A DNA stretch of 64,000 nucleotides, from positions 10,344,501-10,408,500 of the forward strand of contig NC_037639.1 of assembly GCF_003254395.2 (NCBI RefSeq), given 5' to 3'. The notes under the pieces were generated by a model. It was given only the letters and a program-made list of their open reading frames with translations. It ran no database searches and was not told the origin of the DNA. Shown piece by piece: positions 34,882 through 48,089 of this stretch. Source of the DNA: Apis mellifera (lineage: Eukaryota > Arthropoda > Insecta > Hymenoptera > Apidae). The translations under genes and the position numbers were made by a program. Every line of letters begins with the position of its first letter. The stretch's first letter is position 1.

Positions 34882-35149
34882 AAAAATATATTTTATGTTA
34901 AAGCAGTGTGCATGTATAGATATATGTATATTTAATATATATATATTTTAATTATTGTAAAATAAAAATGTTTGTATGTAAATATATCTTTGAAATTTTT
35001 TGCATTATAACATTTAAAAGTTGGCGGCATTGAATCGCAGAGTTAGTTAACCTATTATAACATAATAGAAGATTCACATGTACAGTGATTATCAATGATA
35101 TACGATTAATGTTTTTATGTGAATTGAATTAGATTATATATCTCTTAAA

Positions 35150-36296
35150 ATGAAACTAAAAAATTTACGAATAAATCCTTTAAATCGAATTCAAAAAGAA
35201 AGAAAAGAAGAACCAAGCACTTCAGAAAATAAAACGTCGGAGGTTATTTTACCATCGGACAGCAATTTTAATCATATAAAGTGCAAAGCAGTACGATATA
35301 AAAAATGTCAACAATTAATGAAAGAAAAAATAAAGGCCAAAAAAGAAGCCAAAAAAAAAAGAATTCAAGAAGGAGGTCCAAAACAAATTCCACATACCAT
35401 TGAAAGCTTAAGAGAGAAAGATGAAACTATTGTCACTGGTAGTCTTGAGGATGAAGAAAATGCTGAACTTAAAGTTGATTTTGAACATGATGAATTTGCT
35501 GCTTATTATAAGCATACTTATGATCCTAAAGTTTTAATTACATATTGTGATAATCCAACAAGGAAAACTAGAATTTTTGGTGTAGAACTTACAAGGATAA
35601 TACCAAATTCAATTTCTTTATATAGAAATCGTTCTGGAGTGAAGAAAATGGTTAAAAGTGCTATTGCAAGAAATTTTACAGATATTATAATTATTAATGA
35701 GGATCAATGTAAACCTAGTATCCTTGTAAATATTTATAATAATTAATTTTAGAAAAATTTTTTATTATTTATTATTTTCCTTATAAATTTTCTTAGATGG
35801 TATGTTAATTATTCATCTACCTGATGGGCCAACAGCACATTTTAAGCTTAGCAATGTTAAAATAACTCCAGAATTAAAACGTAGTCATAAAGAAATTTCT
35901 AAACATAGACCAGAAGTTATTTTAACTAATTTCACAACTCGCTTGGGTTGTACTATTGGTAGAATGTTAGGAGCACTATTTCATTATCAACCTGAATTTA
36001 AAGGCAGTAGAGTTGTAACATTTCATAATCAACGAGATTATATATTCTTCAGACATCATAAGTATGATTATTTTAATAATGTATTTAATAAAGACTAATA
36101 TAAATAACATAATTACAGGTACCAATTTGATCTTGAAACAGCTAAGCCTAGATTAAGAGAATTAGGACCTAGATTTACTTTAAGACTAAAATCTCTGCAA
36201 CAAGGAACATTTAACAGTAAACATGGAGAATATGAATGGCTTATTCAAGGAAAAAGACATGATATGGAAACTAGTAGAAGAAAATTCTTTTTATAA
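35150..36296 (+). CDS. RPF1: Ribosome production factor 1 (Brix domain)
   Basis: RPF1 is a nucleolar Brix-family protein needed for processing of large-subunit pre-rRNA. Exons 35150-35717, 35797-36061 and 36119-36296 join to 336 residues, near the usual size of about 350. The first 100 residues are lysine-rich ([20 protein letters not shown]), as expected for a nucleolar protein. The Brix domain follows, with signatures [71 protein letters not shown] and [18 protein letters not shown]. The first donor is placed at 'CCTA|GTATCC': only that choice gives the conserved PNG-L junction and keeps frame; a closer-to-consensus GTAAAT nearby would not. It is convergent with THUMPD3. Confidence 0.95.
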
Positions 36297-36335
36297 AAAC
36301 ATAAATGATTTTAACAGACATGTTTTATTACCTCG

Positions 36336-36341
36336 AATAAA
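36336..36341 (+). terminator. Candidate RPF1 poly(A) signal
   Basis: AATAAA 40 bp after the RPF1 stop codon. Confidence 0.55.
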
Positions 36342-36376
36342 CAGTGAAATTGTTATAAGAAATATAGAAATTTCTA

Positions 36377-36382
36377 TTTATT
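36377..36382 (-). terminator. Candidate THUMPD3 poly(A) signal
   Basis: TTTATT on the + strand (AATAAA on the - strand) about 80 bp past the THUMPD3 stop. With the RPF1 signal at 36336, the 3' ends of the two convergent genes come within tens of bases. Confidence 0.5.
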
Positions 36383-36460
36383 AAGCTCTTATAAAATATA
36401 AATTTATAATAAAGATATTAAAATTAATTTTATAACAAATATTAACGCGAAGTTTATAAT

Positions 36461-38279
36461 TTATTTCTTTTTGTATATCACATTTTTAATAGTTTTTGGT
36501 TTAAATTGTTCATAAGGTATATTTGTTCGTTTTAAAACATAAACTGCTGCTTGAAGACCACCTATATTTATACCTAAAGTTTTTGTTACATAAAACAAAT
36601 CTCCAGCTGCTTGTAAAGCCTATAAAAAGTGAACATATTAATCAAAATTTAAAAAAAATTTGATGTAAAAATTTTAATAACATACCATATTAAAACTACG
36701 TCTATCATAAGTAAGTAAAACAATCCGACCTGTTAAAACTTTTATAATTCGTCCTAATTCTATTAAAAATTGTTTATAAAGTATTCTATTATCCATTATT
36801 CGACCACTTCTTTTTCCAAATGGCTATAAGAATTATTTAATAAATTAAATGAAAAGTTTAATATACAATAAGAATATATTTAAATATTTGATTACCATAT
36901 CGGTAACAGCAATATCAATAAAGGAATCTTTAAATGGTAACTGTGATACATTCCAGTGTAATAAATCAATCTTACATTTAGAAGAAGATGCTTCAATGTT
37001 AGATTTTGTTCTATGTACAGCTTTGGGATGATTATCTCCACCAATAACATATGATTTAAAATACACTAAAGTTGCCTAAAATTTTTAATGTTAATTTTTT
37101 GTCATATTAAATGTTAAATTTGAAATAAAAATATTGTTATTACTTCAATTGGAATAGAACCACTACCACACATTGGATCAATTATTATATCTCCTGGCTT
37201 TGGATGAGCTAATCTTAACAAATTATAACATATTGTTGCTCTAAGGGTAGTTGGTCCAAAACACATGATATTCCTGTGATGTTTAGATTCATGTGTAACA
37301 CGTAATTGTGTTACCAATTCATCTATATTATAAAATACATATTTTTTTTTATATTATAATATTTATGTATAAATTTATATTTTACTTACTATTGATTAAT
37401 TTACAGACTATTTCTAAATAATATGTAGATAAATCTACAAGCCATAAATATTTATCTTGCAATTCTCCACCAATAGTTCTAGCAACATCTGATGATTCAA
37501 ATATATGTTTGCCAGTTCTTTCACATGTTACTCTATATCTTAATATTTCATCTTCTTTAGCATTAGATGGATTTTGACCTCTTTTCTTTCCTTTAGGTGT
37601 AGTAGGTGCAACAGTTATGTTACAGAGTTTATGATCTTTTTCTGCTAGATTATATTCATCAGTAGTTGGGTATATTTTTCCTTGAAAACCAGTAACATGT
37701 TTCCAAAAATCTAGAGTCTTTTCTAATTTCATATTATTATGCACAGCATTTTTAAATAATTGTAAATCCATTTCTTTATTATTTCCTGAGAATTCAAATT
37801 TGCTAACATCTGCGACAATAAACATATTATCTATTGATCTCATTTCTTGTATCTGGAATTATAGTTTGAATAAAATATTATTCACATTTTGATAATAATT
37901 TGATAATAAAATATTTTTATATTTTTATTTCATGCAAATATTGTTAATTTTTATGCCAGAAAACATGATTAAAATAAATAAAAAACAATATTACTTGTAC
38001 AAATTGATTCCAATATATATTGAAATAAATTTTCCCGCGTTCTTTGACAACTTTAACATTTTTATCCAATTTCTCTTTGCATTCGTCTATTGCTTGCCAT
38101 TCGAAACCTAAAATTATATCGTTTTATAGGTTACACGAACAACCACGTGTTTTCGATTCTCATTAATTAAAGAATTTTTAATTACCTGTATCTACAGTCG
38201 TTGCTATCATAAAAACATTATTATTTAGTGATGATTCTAGAAAAAGCTGTCGTAAACTTGATTCGTTATCTACATTCAT
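36461..38279 (-). CDS. THUMPD3: THUMP-domain tRNA guanine-N2-methyltransferase (THUMPD3)
   Basis: THUMPD3, with TRMT112, forms N2-methylguanosine in tRNA (position 6 in human). Seven - strand exons join in phase: 38279-38186, 38107-37995, 37852-37390, 37322-37144, 37075-36896, 36823-36686 and 36619-36461, giving 441 residues (human protein about 507). The N-terminal half carries a THUMP region (ILRYRVTCERTGKHIFESSD). The methyltransferase fold shows motif I, DPMCGSGSIPIEA, at residues 272-284, an acidic motif in IGGDNHPKAV, and catalytic motif IV, TDMPFGKR, starting at about residue 341. All introns are short and GT-AG. The start ATG is chosen at 38279; the next one downstream is out of frame. 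It shares a 200-bp upstream region with a small divergent ORF. Confidence 0.95.
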
Positions 38280-38479
38280 GTCAAATTCGGTATATGTAAA
38301 TTATCCTTATACACTATAAACATATAATAATACACGTGATTAACATCAAACTAGCACCACGTGTCTGATTAATCAAATGAATTAAATTTTATTATAAATC
38401 CATAATATCAATTACGAATTAAATTAAATTATATTCTATTTGCTTTTTATATGATTTTAATTATTTATATTTTTATTAT

Positions 38480-38800
38480 ATGAAATATAAATTAAATATA
38501 AAATTAAATAATTATACTTTCATTTACAATCAAAAAATATTAACAGGAAATTCTTTAATAATGCGAAAATTTTTATGCGATTTTAATTCACAAGTGAAAG
38601 GTAGTAAAAATCGCGCGGATACGAAGTCCGTTTTTGTGCAAAATAAAGAATACCTCTTTGAAACTCATGAACTCCTGATACAAGATGTCAATTTTGTTGA
38701 ACAGTTTACAAAATTTCTAACTTTTACGAAATGTAACAACAAATACTTATCAAATATATTACATGATATAAAAAGTGCTATATATACAGAGTATTTATAA
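38480..38800 (+). CDS. Small hypothetical protein, divergent from THUMPD3
   Basis: I do not recognise this 106-codon ORF. It starts 200 bp from the THUMPD3 start, head to head, as if sharing a bidirectional promoter. The likelier start may be the second ATG at 38561 (MRKFLCDFNSQVKGSKNRAD...), giving 79 residues, because the first 27 codons are as AT-rich as intergenic DNA and an acceptor-like 'TTAACAG' lies just before it at about 38,545. The part from 38561 on is less AT-rich than its surroundings and contains CpGs. The product is charged, with a helical-looking C-terminus and no membrane segment. It could be a real small gene, a last exon, or chance. Confidence 0.35.
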   Translation: MKYKLNIKLNNYTFIYNQKILTGNSLIMRKFLCDFNSQVKGSKNRADTKSVFVQNKEYLFETHELLIQDVNFVEQFTKFLTFTKCNNKYLSNILHDIKSAIYTEYL

Positions 38801-41800
38801 AAATATGGGATTTGGAGGGTGGATTCTAGACATCAAAACGAAAAAAGTTCACATATACATATATGTTCGATAAGGCTTAATTAACGAATTATAAGCATTT
38901 TAAGTTTACATTAGATAGAATGAGATGGCGAAAGAGCAAGAATGCTCAGCTGTGTGCGGCAATATCGTATTGCAATGTCACTTACATAGCGGAGCTCCTC
39001 AATGAAAGGAAATATATTGTAATAAATTTTTGGAAAGATGAAATTATAAATTTATTATAATTATAACAATAATAATAATTATATTAATAGTATAATTAAA
39101 AAAAAAAGATACATAATTTAAAAAAAATCCTTCTAAATATAGAATTTTTATTTTTATAAATATAAATTATCAATCAAATAAATATCATATAAATGATATT
39201 GAAACTTAAACTTTATTATGTTTAACAATAAAAAATTTACTTGTTTATAGATTTGATAGGTTTTTAAATGCAATGCCGATTCCATGAACCTTTGGAATTC
39301 GCAGAAATTAGAAATAAATATAAAAAATTATGTTGATATATATTATAATTTCAGTTATTTAAGAATTGTTTTTATTTATATATATCATATATAACATAAT
39401 ATAAATATAAATAAATATTTTATTGTTATTATTAATATATTTTATTATTATTATTATATATATAATTAATCGCATATGATATCAGTATATTGATATTTTT
39501 TTATTTTTTGAATTACTTATATACTTTTTTATCTAGATCATTCTCTTCTTTTTTATCTAGACGCTGTTTTTATCTAGATCATTATTATAATCGGAGAATA
39601 CAGATAATTTAAAATTAATATACTATATTTTGTTTTATACATATATCTTCTATATTATTACGAATATAAAATAATATAAAAATACTAATAATTTGTTTTA
39701 TTTCTTTATGTTTGTTTCAGCATACTTATATTCTTAGTATAAAAGATTTTCCTTATAATCTTATTATTTTCATCAATTATTAGAAATGTTTTTACAGACT
39801 ATTTAATATAGTTTATAGTTGTATTATTTTATTCATTTATATCGAAAAAGAATTTATTGAAATAAATTGTATTTTACAAGTTAACCAGATTCAATTTGTA
39901 TGTTTTCCATTTCCGATCAATTACTTACATAATTGATGTTGTGATTGATAGATGTCATTACGATCCTATTCTTTTCTTCACTACTCGCAATAATAATACA
40001 AATATAATATATGTATATGTATATAATTTGTCGAAGAAGTGTTAATATTATATGTTATATATTATATATCCATATTAAATTTTTGAGAGACAAAATAATT
40101 TAGTTTCGCTTTATTATAACAAAAGTTAATGTATTCATATAGATTTAGACTTAGATTCGGTTCTACGCTCTTCAAACCTCAATCTCTCTGATGTAATCAT
40201 CTTCGACGAATTTTTTCAAGAGGAGAATATGTAACATTATATTATTTCCTTATTGCCATAGATTAGATTAGGCAGAAGCGTCTCATGATATGACGATCGC
40301 CAAACTTCAGATGTATTCTTCTCATACAGAAGTTTATAAGGAAAGAATTAAACTATGTTCAATAATAATCAAAATAGTATATGATACGTATTTGATAATT
40401 CTATATATATTTCTATTATGATAAAATTTTGTTAAATTTCGACATTTTAGAAATAAATAATAGAAATAAATTTCTTATAAATAATTAATCATAGATACAT
40501 ATACAAAATATTTTTAACTAAAATTGAACATACTTATGTCTAATGATATGAATGTAAAAAAATAAGATGGAAAAAAGAAATTTCTTTTATCTAACCCTCT
40601 TTTTTTAACCCCCCTATTGGATGCTGGCACCTGGACTAGAAATCGTTCACCCTTCCAATTTTTACTTACCTTTCCCCTATCCCCATACTCTTGATTTAAG
40701 ATTTTGCCCCTATAGAATTACTCGAAAGCTTGTTTTAAATAATAGTAGCATTGGGATTTCAGTCGAAAGAACGAACTATTCTTCAGTTACTATTCGTATG
40801 TTGCGCATACTATACGTGTAAACATTCCTATTTTATAAAAATGTTATTCATTTATTATTGAAATTGTAAAAATTTGTTTAAGAAGTGTGTTTTACTATAT
40901 TGCATACAATATATTTAAGTGTTTAATATATACGAAGATCCATCATTTCTAATAGTTGATAATTTTTTTTTATAATTACGAAAGTCTCAGTAATTTTTAA
41001 AAGTTTGAAATTAAATTTTGAAATAATCTTTTATATGAAATATTGCATCATTAATATTGCGTTTTTATTGTATCTATATATATATGAAATCTTTTCCATT
41101 ATATAATCTTGAATTCTTGAAATGTTGAAATTCTTGAATATTAATTATAAAATATTTGATACTTTGCTTTTTAATTTTATCACGATAAATAATATTCAAG
41201 AATAATGAATTATAATTAATTAAATTAAAATATTTTTTATTTATAATTAACAACGTTTCGTTATCTTCAAAAAAGAAAAATATGGCGATTTATACGCCAT
41301 TTTCCTATTCGAATGGTCATTGAGCGTTCTCATAGGAAATCGAAAGTAGGGGTTGGCTGGACAACATATTTCTGAAAATGGATTCGACGAGATATACAGA
41401 AGAATTATTTCTACCCTCCTAGTCCGGCAGTTCATTGGTGGTTCACATCAAATGCTGCTTCTAAACGAGGCTATCGATTTTGTCTATTTCTAAATAATTT
41501 CTAATTCTAATTGTAAAAAATATATAATTATCAAGTAATTTATATTTAGTTACAATTAGTAATATTTAAAAGTATTATTTAATCTTATTAAATTATTATC
41601 ACAATAGTATTTTTTCAAAGAATTTAATACATTATACGTTTTTCAAGAAATTTAAGATATATAAATTTATATAGATATATTATTAGTTTTAAAAATGATT
41701 TGCAAAGATCATGTTTGAACTGCAAAATATTATTAACTACACAAAATTATTTTTTATTCCTTTAGTTTTTAAATAAAGTTAATTTTATTACTATTTATTT

Positions 41801-42390
41801 TATTTTGATTATATTTATTTTTTATCTTTTTTTCTCTTTCTCTCTCTAAACGTTTATTATATTTTTAATATTATTAATTAAATTTTAAAATTATTTAAAT
41901 TATTAAAATTTTAAAATTTTAAAATTTTTAAAATTATTAATTAAATAAAAATAAGAAGCAAATATTATTAAGTATAGAATATAATTTTATCTAATTATAA
42001 TATAATTTTTGAAAAAATATGCATTAAAAAATCGTTTAAAATCAATAAAACGAAATTTTTATATGATTAAAAATTCTTCGGAATATTTAGAAAAAACTTT
42101 TCAAATCACATATTTTTAACCATTTTACTTTACTTTTTTTATATTATTATGTATATTCTTGTGAAAATTTTGTCTATTAATAAAGAATTTTTCAAAAAAG
42201 TAATGGTCATCTGGAAAGAATCGCCATTTTGTGTCGAGGCGCCTGTGGAAATGTAAACCTGTGATACTGATGCGCGTATGTGCTGCGTGGTTGAGGGGCT
42301 GGTACGGGGGTGGAAAGACACGTGACAGCAATAGGAAGTTCTTCCGGATTGGTTGGTTGATGTTTGATGACGTATAAGCTTGACGTACGT
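38801..42390. other. AT-rich gene desert
   Basis: About 3.6 kb of very AT-rich DNA with no supported gene. Three short islands of higher GC stand out: 38,925-39,000 just after the small ORF, 40,600-40,820, and 41,270-41,480. They have no coding signature that I recognise. A short motif, TTTTTATCTAGA, is repeated three times at about 39,520-39,582. Confidence 0.6.
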
Positions 42391-42404
42391 AAGTCTAGCC
42401 AGAA

Positions 42405-42410
42405 TATAAA
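42405..42410 (+). promoter_or_regulatory. Candidate core promoter (TATA box)
   Basis: TATAAA in 'AGAATATAAAGG' is followed 22-25 bp on by 'GGACAGTCTG', which resembles an arthropod initiator. The sequence just upstream (42,225-42,400) is less AT-rich than its surroundings. No downstream gene is established, so this may be a promoter for a non-coding transcript or chance. Confidence 0.3.
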
Positions 42411-43229
42411 GGATACTAACCGAGGACAGTCTGATAAATAAATTCACCCACTTACAAATATTTATTACTTATTAGATACTTTAAGAAGAAGAAGAAGAAG
42501 AAGTACAAGAGTAAACCGTAAATTGTCTTCTTGATATAGATTTTCCATTCTGTTTTAGATATTTAGCTAATTGATTTTTCTTAAAATCTAATTAAACCTT
42601 TCTTAAAATTAATCTTGAAACTAATTTTTAATCAATAAATAAGATTTGATATTTTTAAGATTCTTTAAATAAAAATTGGATGAGATATTTTTATAATATT
42701 TTTATATATTGAACAGAATAGAAAACTATAATTTTTATTTGTAAAATTTCTAGACTTTTTATCTCAAAATATAAGATACATTAAATTTCCTCATTTTAAA
42801 ATATTGAAATATAAATATAAAATGTTAATAATAATAAAAGGATGTGAAAAATATATTTTTCTTTTAAAAAATTATAATGAAGCTTTTATCAATGTTAAAA
42901 TCAAGAATAGAATAAGAATACGATATTTCAAAATAGGTTAACCAAAAGATACAAAAAGAATCTTCGCTCATAATTTCTAAAAGTACCTATAACTTAAATT
43001 ACTTTCTACATTTGACAATGTATTACACTTCAAAAGAAGTATATATAAATCGATATACACTTGTTATCAAAAGTTTGTTCGATATTACCGATAGTATTTC
43101 AATTGATCGCATTCGAATCATGTATCATCTCATTTTACCCATCTAACTTTCAAATAATACGCAAGACTTGCATCATCGAATGATCGTCGAACAAATTGAC
43201 GACAGATTATCGAGAAGTATTGCGGGATT

Positions 43230-43571
43230 TAAAAAAGTATAAGAGACTTTGTGTAGTGGGGGTAACGAACCACAGGAGAAAGATCGAGCGTGAGTGTTGC
43301 AGCATTCCGTAACGGGCGCTCGTGATCGACGGAAGTGTTGTGCCGGCGTGAAAGAGCTTTCGTTAAAAAAGATCGAGAAAAAAGCCGAATCAGTCGGTCT
43401 AGTTCGAATAAGAATAATCTCATTTCGTGACCAGGAGTCGTAACGATGTCTATTGCCGTCAAAGATCTGTCAACGGGAATCTATGAGAATCATCATACAT
43501 CCTTCTAACCTCACACGATGTTTTTTGATCATGACAAGAGACTTAAGACGTGCCGGGGAATTTTGAATCAG
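43230..43571 (+). other. Exon-like CpG-rich block ending in a splice donor
   Basis: This block rises out of AT-rich DNA and ends at 'AATCAG|GTATTT'. It contains a 20-codon ORF at 43446-43508 (MSIAVKDLSTGIYENHHTSF) and, after it, an ATG at 43518 that stays open for 18 codons to the donor (MFFDHDKRLKTCRGILNQ). It looks like a first exon of a transcript running to the right. I found no partner exon with a recognisable domain. It could belong to a gene outside the window or to a long non-coding or primary microRNA transcript. Confidence 0.3.
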
Positions 43572-44227
43572 GTATTTTAAAATTAATAATTTATCCGATA
43601 TATATCAATACTTTGCATTGATTAATAAAGTAATATTAAAAGTATTTAGAATCTATCTGTTGTTAGACAGATTTCTTTTTTTAACGTTCGAGGGATATAT
43701 TCAAAGTTTGATGTTATAAAATTTTTAATGAAAAGTAAATATCATAGTTGTTCATTAATAATAATAATTTCTTCGTGACGTTCGTGATTATCATTATATT
43801 TTTGTGAAAACAATTTATTATTTTTAATTAATTTCAATTTAACTTAAGATTTTTAAACACATTTCTATTAAAAAAGTATTTCAGTAATCAAAAGTTTCCC
43901 GTGTTATTGAAAATTATTAAACGAATTGAAGCAAAAATTCGATATTTTTCAATTGAATGAATAAAAATCAAAAAATGAAAAGAAAATAGGAAATTACGTG
44001 GAAGTATATCGCATAAATTGAATTTCGCACGATGTAACCCATAATTATTTTTTCGCTGTACGCGCACTGTCAGCATACTTTTTAATTGATGCTAACATGT
44101 TTCCTTCCTGTATGAATATCTTTTCTTTTTTTTCCTACTATTTTTTTCATTTTTTCTCTCTCTCCTTTTCTCTCGTTCTCCATCTACAGATCTATCATAC
44201 GCGATAAAGAATTTTTTTTCACGTGAA

Positions 44228-44239
44228 CGTGACGTCACG
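44228..44239. promoter_or_regulatory. CRE-like 12-bp palindrome
   Basis: CGTGACGTCACG is a perfect palindrome containing the full CREB/ATF site TGACGTCA. It lies in a less AT-rich block at about 44.2-44.4 kb. Binding is inferred from the motif only. Confidence 0.45.
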
Positions 44240-47200
44240 AGTATAACGACCCCTTGCATGGCTCATGTATTATCATGTTATTATAATTGAACAGCGCTTT
44301 CGGCGCACTAATTGAGAGAGTGAGCATAATTAATTAGGAATGGGCTGGCCGCGCCGTTTCGAATACCGTTTTCGAATTGTTCGACCTCGAGATGATTTCG
44401 ATTTGCCACAATTTCTAACAGGTGTTTAAAAAGTAGAGAATTGACCAATCAATCATTCGTTTCGTAATGTATATATATATTACATTTTAAATGCATTATA
44501 TTATTATACAAAACTCGATAATTATAGGAGTTGCCAAGAAATCGTTTATCCTTTTTGTAATTTTGCCATGTATTATTACGTTTAGTATATTTTTATGTTT
44601 CATGGATCGTTTATTAGCACGCTACATTTTTTTTATAACTGTGATATCCTATAAAATATACACAGAGTACATATTTTTATTTCAATCTTTCTACGTTACG
44701 ATTATTTAAAAATTTTTTAGATTATTTTTCAGGAATATTTTGCAACAATATGTAAAAATATACATTTTAATAATTTTAACATCAATTTTCAATTTTCATT
44801 CATCTTTTGCAATATTTTTTGAATTAGAATAAGAATCATATGAAATATAATGAATTTTGTATAACGTCTATTGAATAATAATGTTATTAAAATTGCAAAT
44901 TAAAAAAGTTATACAGGTTTGATATGAAATTCGGATCAGATATAAAATTGTAACATAATTATACTATAAATATCGGCTATAAATTATTCTTTATAAAAGT
45001 ATCGATATTTCGAAATTACGCGTATCTTTTCCTCTTGGCAAAGAAAAACGACTTTGCTTCCCCGTTCAATGTTCTCGCTTTCGAATTTGATAAAAATGCT
45101 CGAATCGAGTTTTATATATGTGGTGGCGAAATATCGAAAGCGATCTGATCGTTTACTCGTAAAAACAAAATCAATTTTTTCTTTCGCAGAGGCAGGGACA
45201 GGCAGCGAACGAGCAGTGAATTTTTTTTCCAACGATCGGTCGTGCAAGAATAATTCGATGCGCTTCTCTTTTTTTCTCTCTCTCTCTCTTTCTTTTCTTC
45301 TTCTCTCGGTTTTCTTCCCGCCGATTTTTCTTCGTTCCAGTTCACCTCGTCGTCGCCGCAAAAGTGATCGATCGATCGATCGATCGCTCGCTTTCACGAT
45401 CTCGTATTGAAATGATCCCTTTTCTGAATAATCGAAATGCAATTCTCGATTTTTGTGAAATGAAATATTTCGTAATATGAAATTTTATTTATACTTAAAA
45501 AAATGAAGACGTAATTTCATAAAGATTGATCGATACTTAATAAAGTTCGATGAGTATTCTTTTTTTTTTTATGATAGAAAAGAGATCAGTTGTTTCGAGC
45601 ATTCATTGTCATTAACTATTTCTCAGTTATCCAGTAATTTATTTATTTCATCCCTGTAGAATTTTTTATTTTTGATAAGGAACGAATGAATTCGTTCAAT
45701 GGTCTTCTGTGTCGACTCTCTTCTTGACAAGGAATTGTGTAAGAATCATTGATCTACTTGTATTTTTATCACAGATATATATGTAATAATTAATTCATTC
45801 AATATTACGCTCATTTTCGTATCTTATATTTCAGTTTAAAATGTAGATACATTTCGATTAATCACAACTTGAAATAAATCTTCGAATAAAGCAAAATCCA
45901 GGAAAAACAATTTTCCGATTTCGGTGGTTCGATACCTTTCACCGTTATATGTTCGTTTTTATATGTCAATTTTTTTAAATTCCTACGAACGATTTCACAA
46001 ACTTCGCTGGCTCGAAATTTTTACAATTGACCCAAGAGTTTTTTTTGCTCTCGCTATTAAAGGAGAATGGAGGAACGATCCTTGGATTTTATCGATCCCG
46101 AACGTTAGCGTTCCGTCAAATATGTCAAAGAGTTTCGATAATACGAAAGAAAGTAGCGTAATTGCTCCATCCATGAGTTTATTCTTCCTCGATTCGTTGA
46201 AAAGGAAGAAAATGGTGCGGGAGAAAAATGGCGGTGAACGTGATGGCGTTTCGACTATGACTCATTGGTAATAATACCGTTTTTACGACGGTATCGTGAG
46301 CTCGCTAATTTCACCTGACATTTTACCGCTTTTGTTGGCCTCTTTTTTCACCGGTGAACGAAACAGCTGACGTTACGACCAACAACATTGTTCAAATCTC
46401 GCGAATGGACGGAGCGATTCCGCGAAATTATCGATATACTCGGAATTCCATTCGAGAAATTCTGATCATTGATCGATTCCGGTAAAAACTATTATTGCGG
46501 TAATTAGAAACGCAATACCTTGGTAATTGAATGAAACTGAATGTTGAAAGCATTTTTATTTCAATTCTTTTGTGATAGTTGAATGAATATCGAAAGCAAG
46601 CTTTTATTTTAATCTTTTCGAAGAAGTTTGAAAAAATCGAATTATTTGATTGATTTTAATAATTAAAATGGAAAGACTAAATAATTAATATCATTAAATA
46701 TTTAAATAATATTTAATATTTATTTTCTATTGGAATTATAAAGTAACATTTCTTTTTGAACATTTCTTTTTTTGAAAAATTTTATGTATATAATTTAATT
46801 GACTTTTTGTTCGATAGATGGCTATGATATTATTCGTTTTCTCCCAATAACAATAACGTCATCTATTTGATATATATTATATATAATGCAAGAAAAAATT
46901 GCAATATCTATATATCTGTAATCAATTTTTGAAATGATGAATGTTATTATTCGAGATATTTCATCCATTAAATAAATTAAAAAAATAAGATTAAATCTAT
47001 GTAATGTTTTTTCATAAAATATTAGTTTATAATATGTATGGCTAAATTATTATTAGAAAATTTCATAAAACGAAAATTGTTTTTCATGAGTATTAAATCG
47101 ATTAATCCTTAGTTTTATTGATAACATAATAAAATTTAAATATTATTTATATATACATTTTGTTGATAATTATTTTATATATATATCCACATAAAAATAA

Positions 47201-48075
47201 AAATATTTGGAAGGAATTTTTTTAAATTATGTATCTTTTTTTAAAATTATCTTATTAATTATAATCACAAATATTATAAAAAAAAAAAACGAGACTATTC
47301 TCACATTTCTGAAACTCGTCCTATTGCTCTTATTTCATTCCACGACATATCCGATTTTAATCGACGCGAAATTCGAACTTCGAAACAGGAATTTTCTCCC
47401 CTTTCCCGTGAAACGATTCGATTTAGACTTTTAAACGCGTAGCTTTTTGTCGCCGTTTGGATCGAACGATCTTCGACCTTCGAGCGTGTAGCATCGTCGA
47501 TCGACGCCGGAACAAAAGAGGGGTGAAGGGTAACAAGGAAGGGAAGAGGGGGAGAAAAAAAAAAATATAGAAAAAGGCTTTGCTGCATGCTATCACACCA
47601 CCTGGATCGCATTGTTCTCCCGGATGCATTCATCAAATAAATTGCTTTCATCGAGCGGAGTGTCGGGTTAGCCTCTCGATTCGCGCGCGATTGTTACTTT
47701 GTTCTGCTCGAAGAAGAAGAAGATATACCTACGCGTAAAAAAAAAAAAAAAAAAAAACAGAATGAACGAACTGAAGAGAAAGAGGGAGGGAGGTGAAACT
47801 CGGTTGCCAATAAACGATTAGAAACAGCAACGGTGGAAATTTCGGTGTAACAGTTTTGAAGGCGAAAGCGTCACGTTCTTTCCCTTTTTTTTCCTTCTCT
47901 CCTTTTTCGGTCGAAGGGTGAATTGTGCCCGGCTATAGGGGTGAAAAGCTTCGCGTCATCGGTGTGCGTACGCGTGTGTTCGCCGCCAGCCACTCGCAAG
48001 ATGGTTCCTCTGGCTGGAAAAAAAAAAAAAAAAAAAAGGGAGCATTACCGTTGCTTATCCCTATCCTGACCTATC

Positions 48076-48089
48076 GTTACCATGGTGAC
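48076..48089. promoter_or_regulatory. RFX X-box-like palindrome
   Basis: GTTACCATGGTGAC reads on the - strand as GTCACCATGGTAAC, which fits the RFX X-box consensus (GTHNYYATRRNAAC). RFX factors drive ciliary genes in animals. No start site is identified nearby. Confidence 0.4.

Noticed and set aside
35718..35746. RPF1 donor at the better-looking GTAAAT
   Set aside because: Using it leaves phase 0 and places a stop soon after the next exon begins. The GTATCC donor restores frame and the conserved PNG junction.
45360..45386. CGAT tandem run as a regulatory palindrome
   Set aside because: It is a simple tetranucleotide microsatellite; its self-complementarity is a trivial property of the unit.
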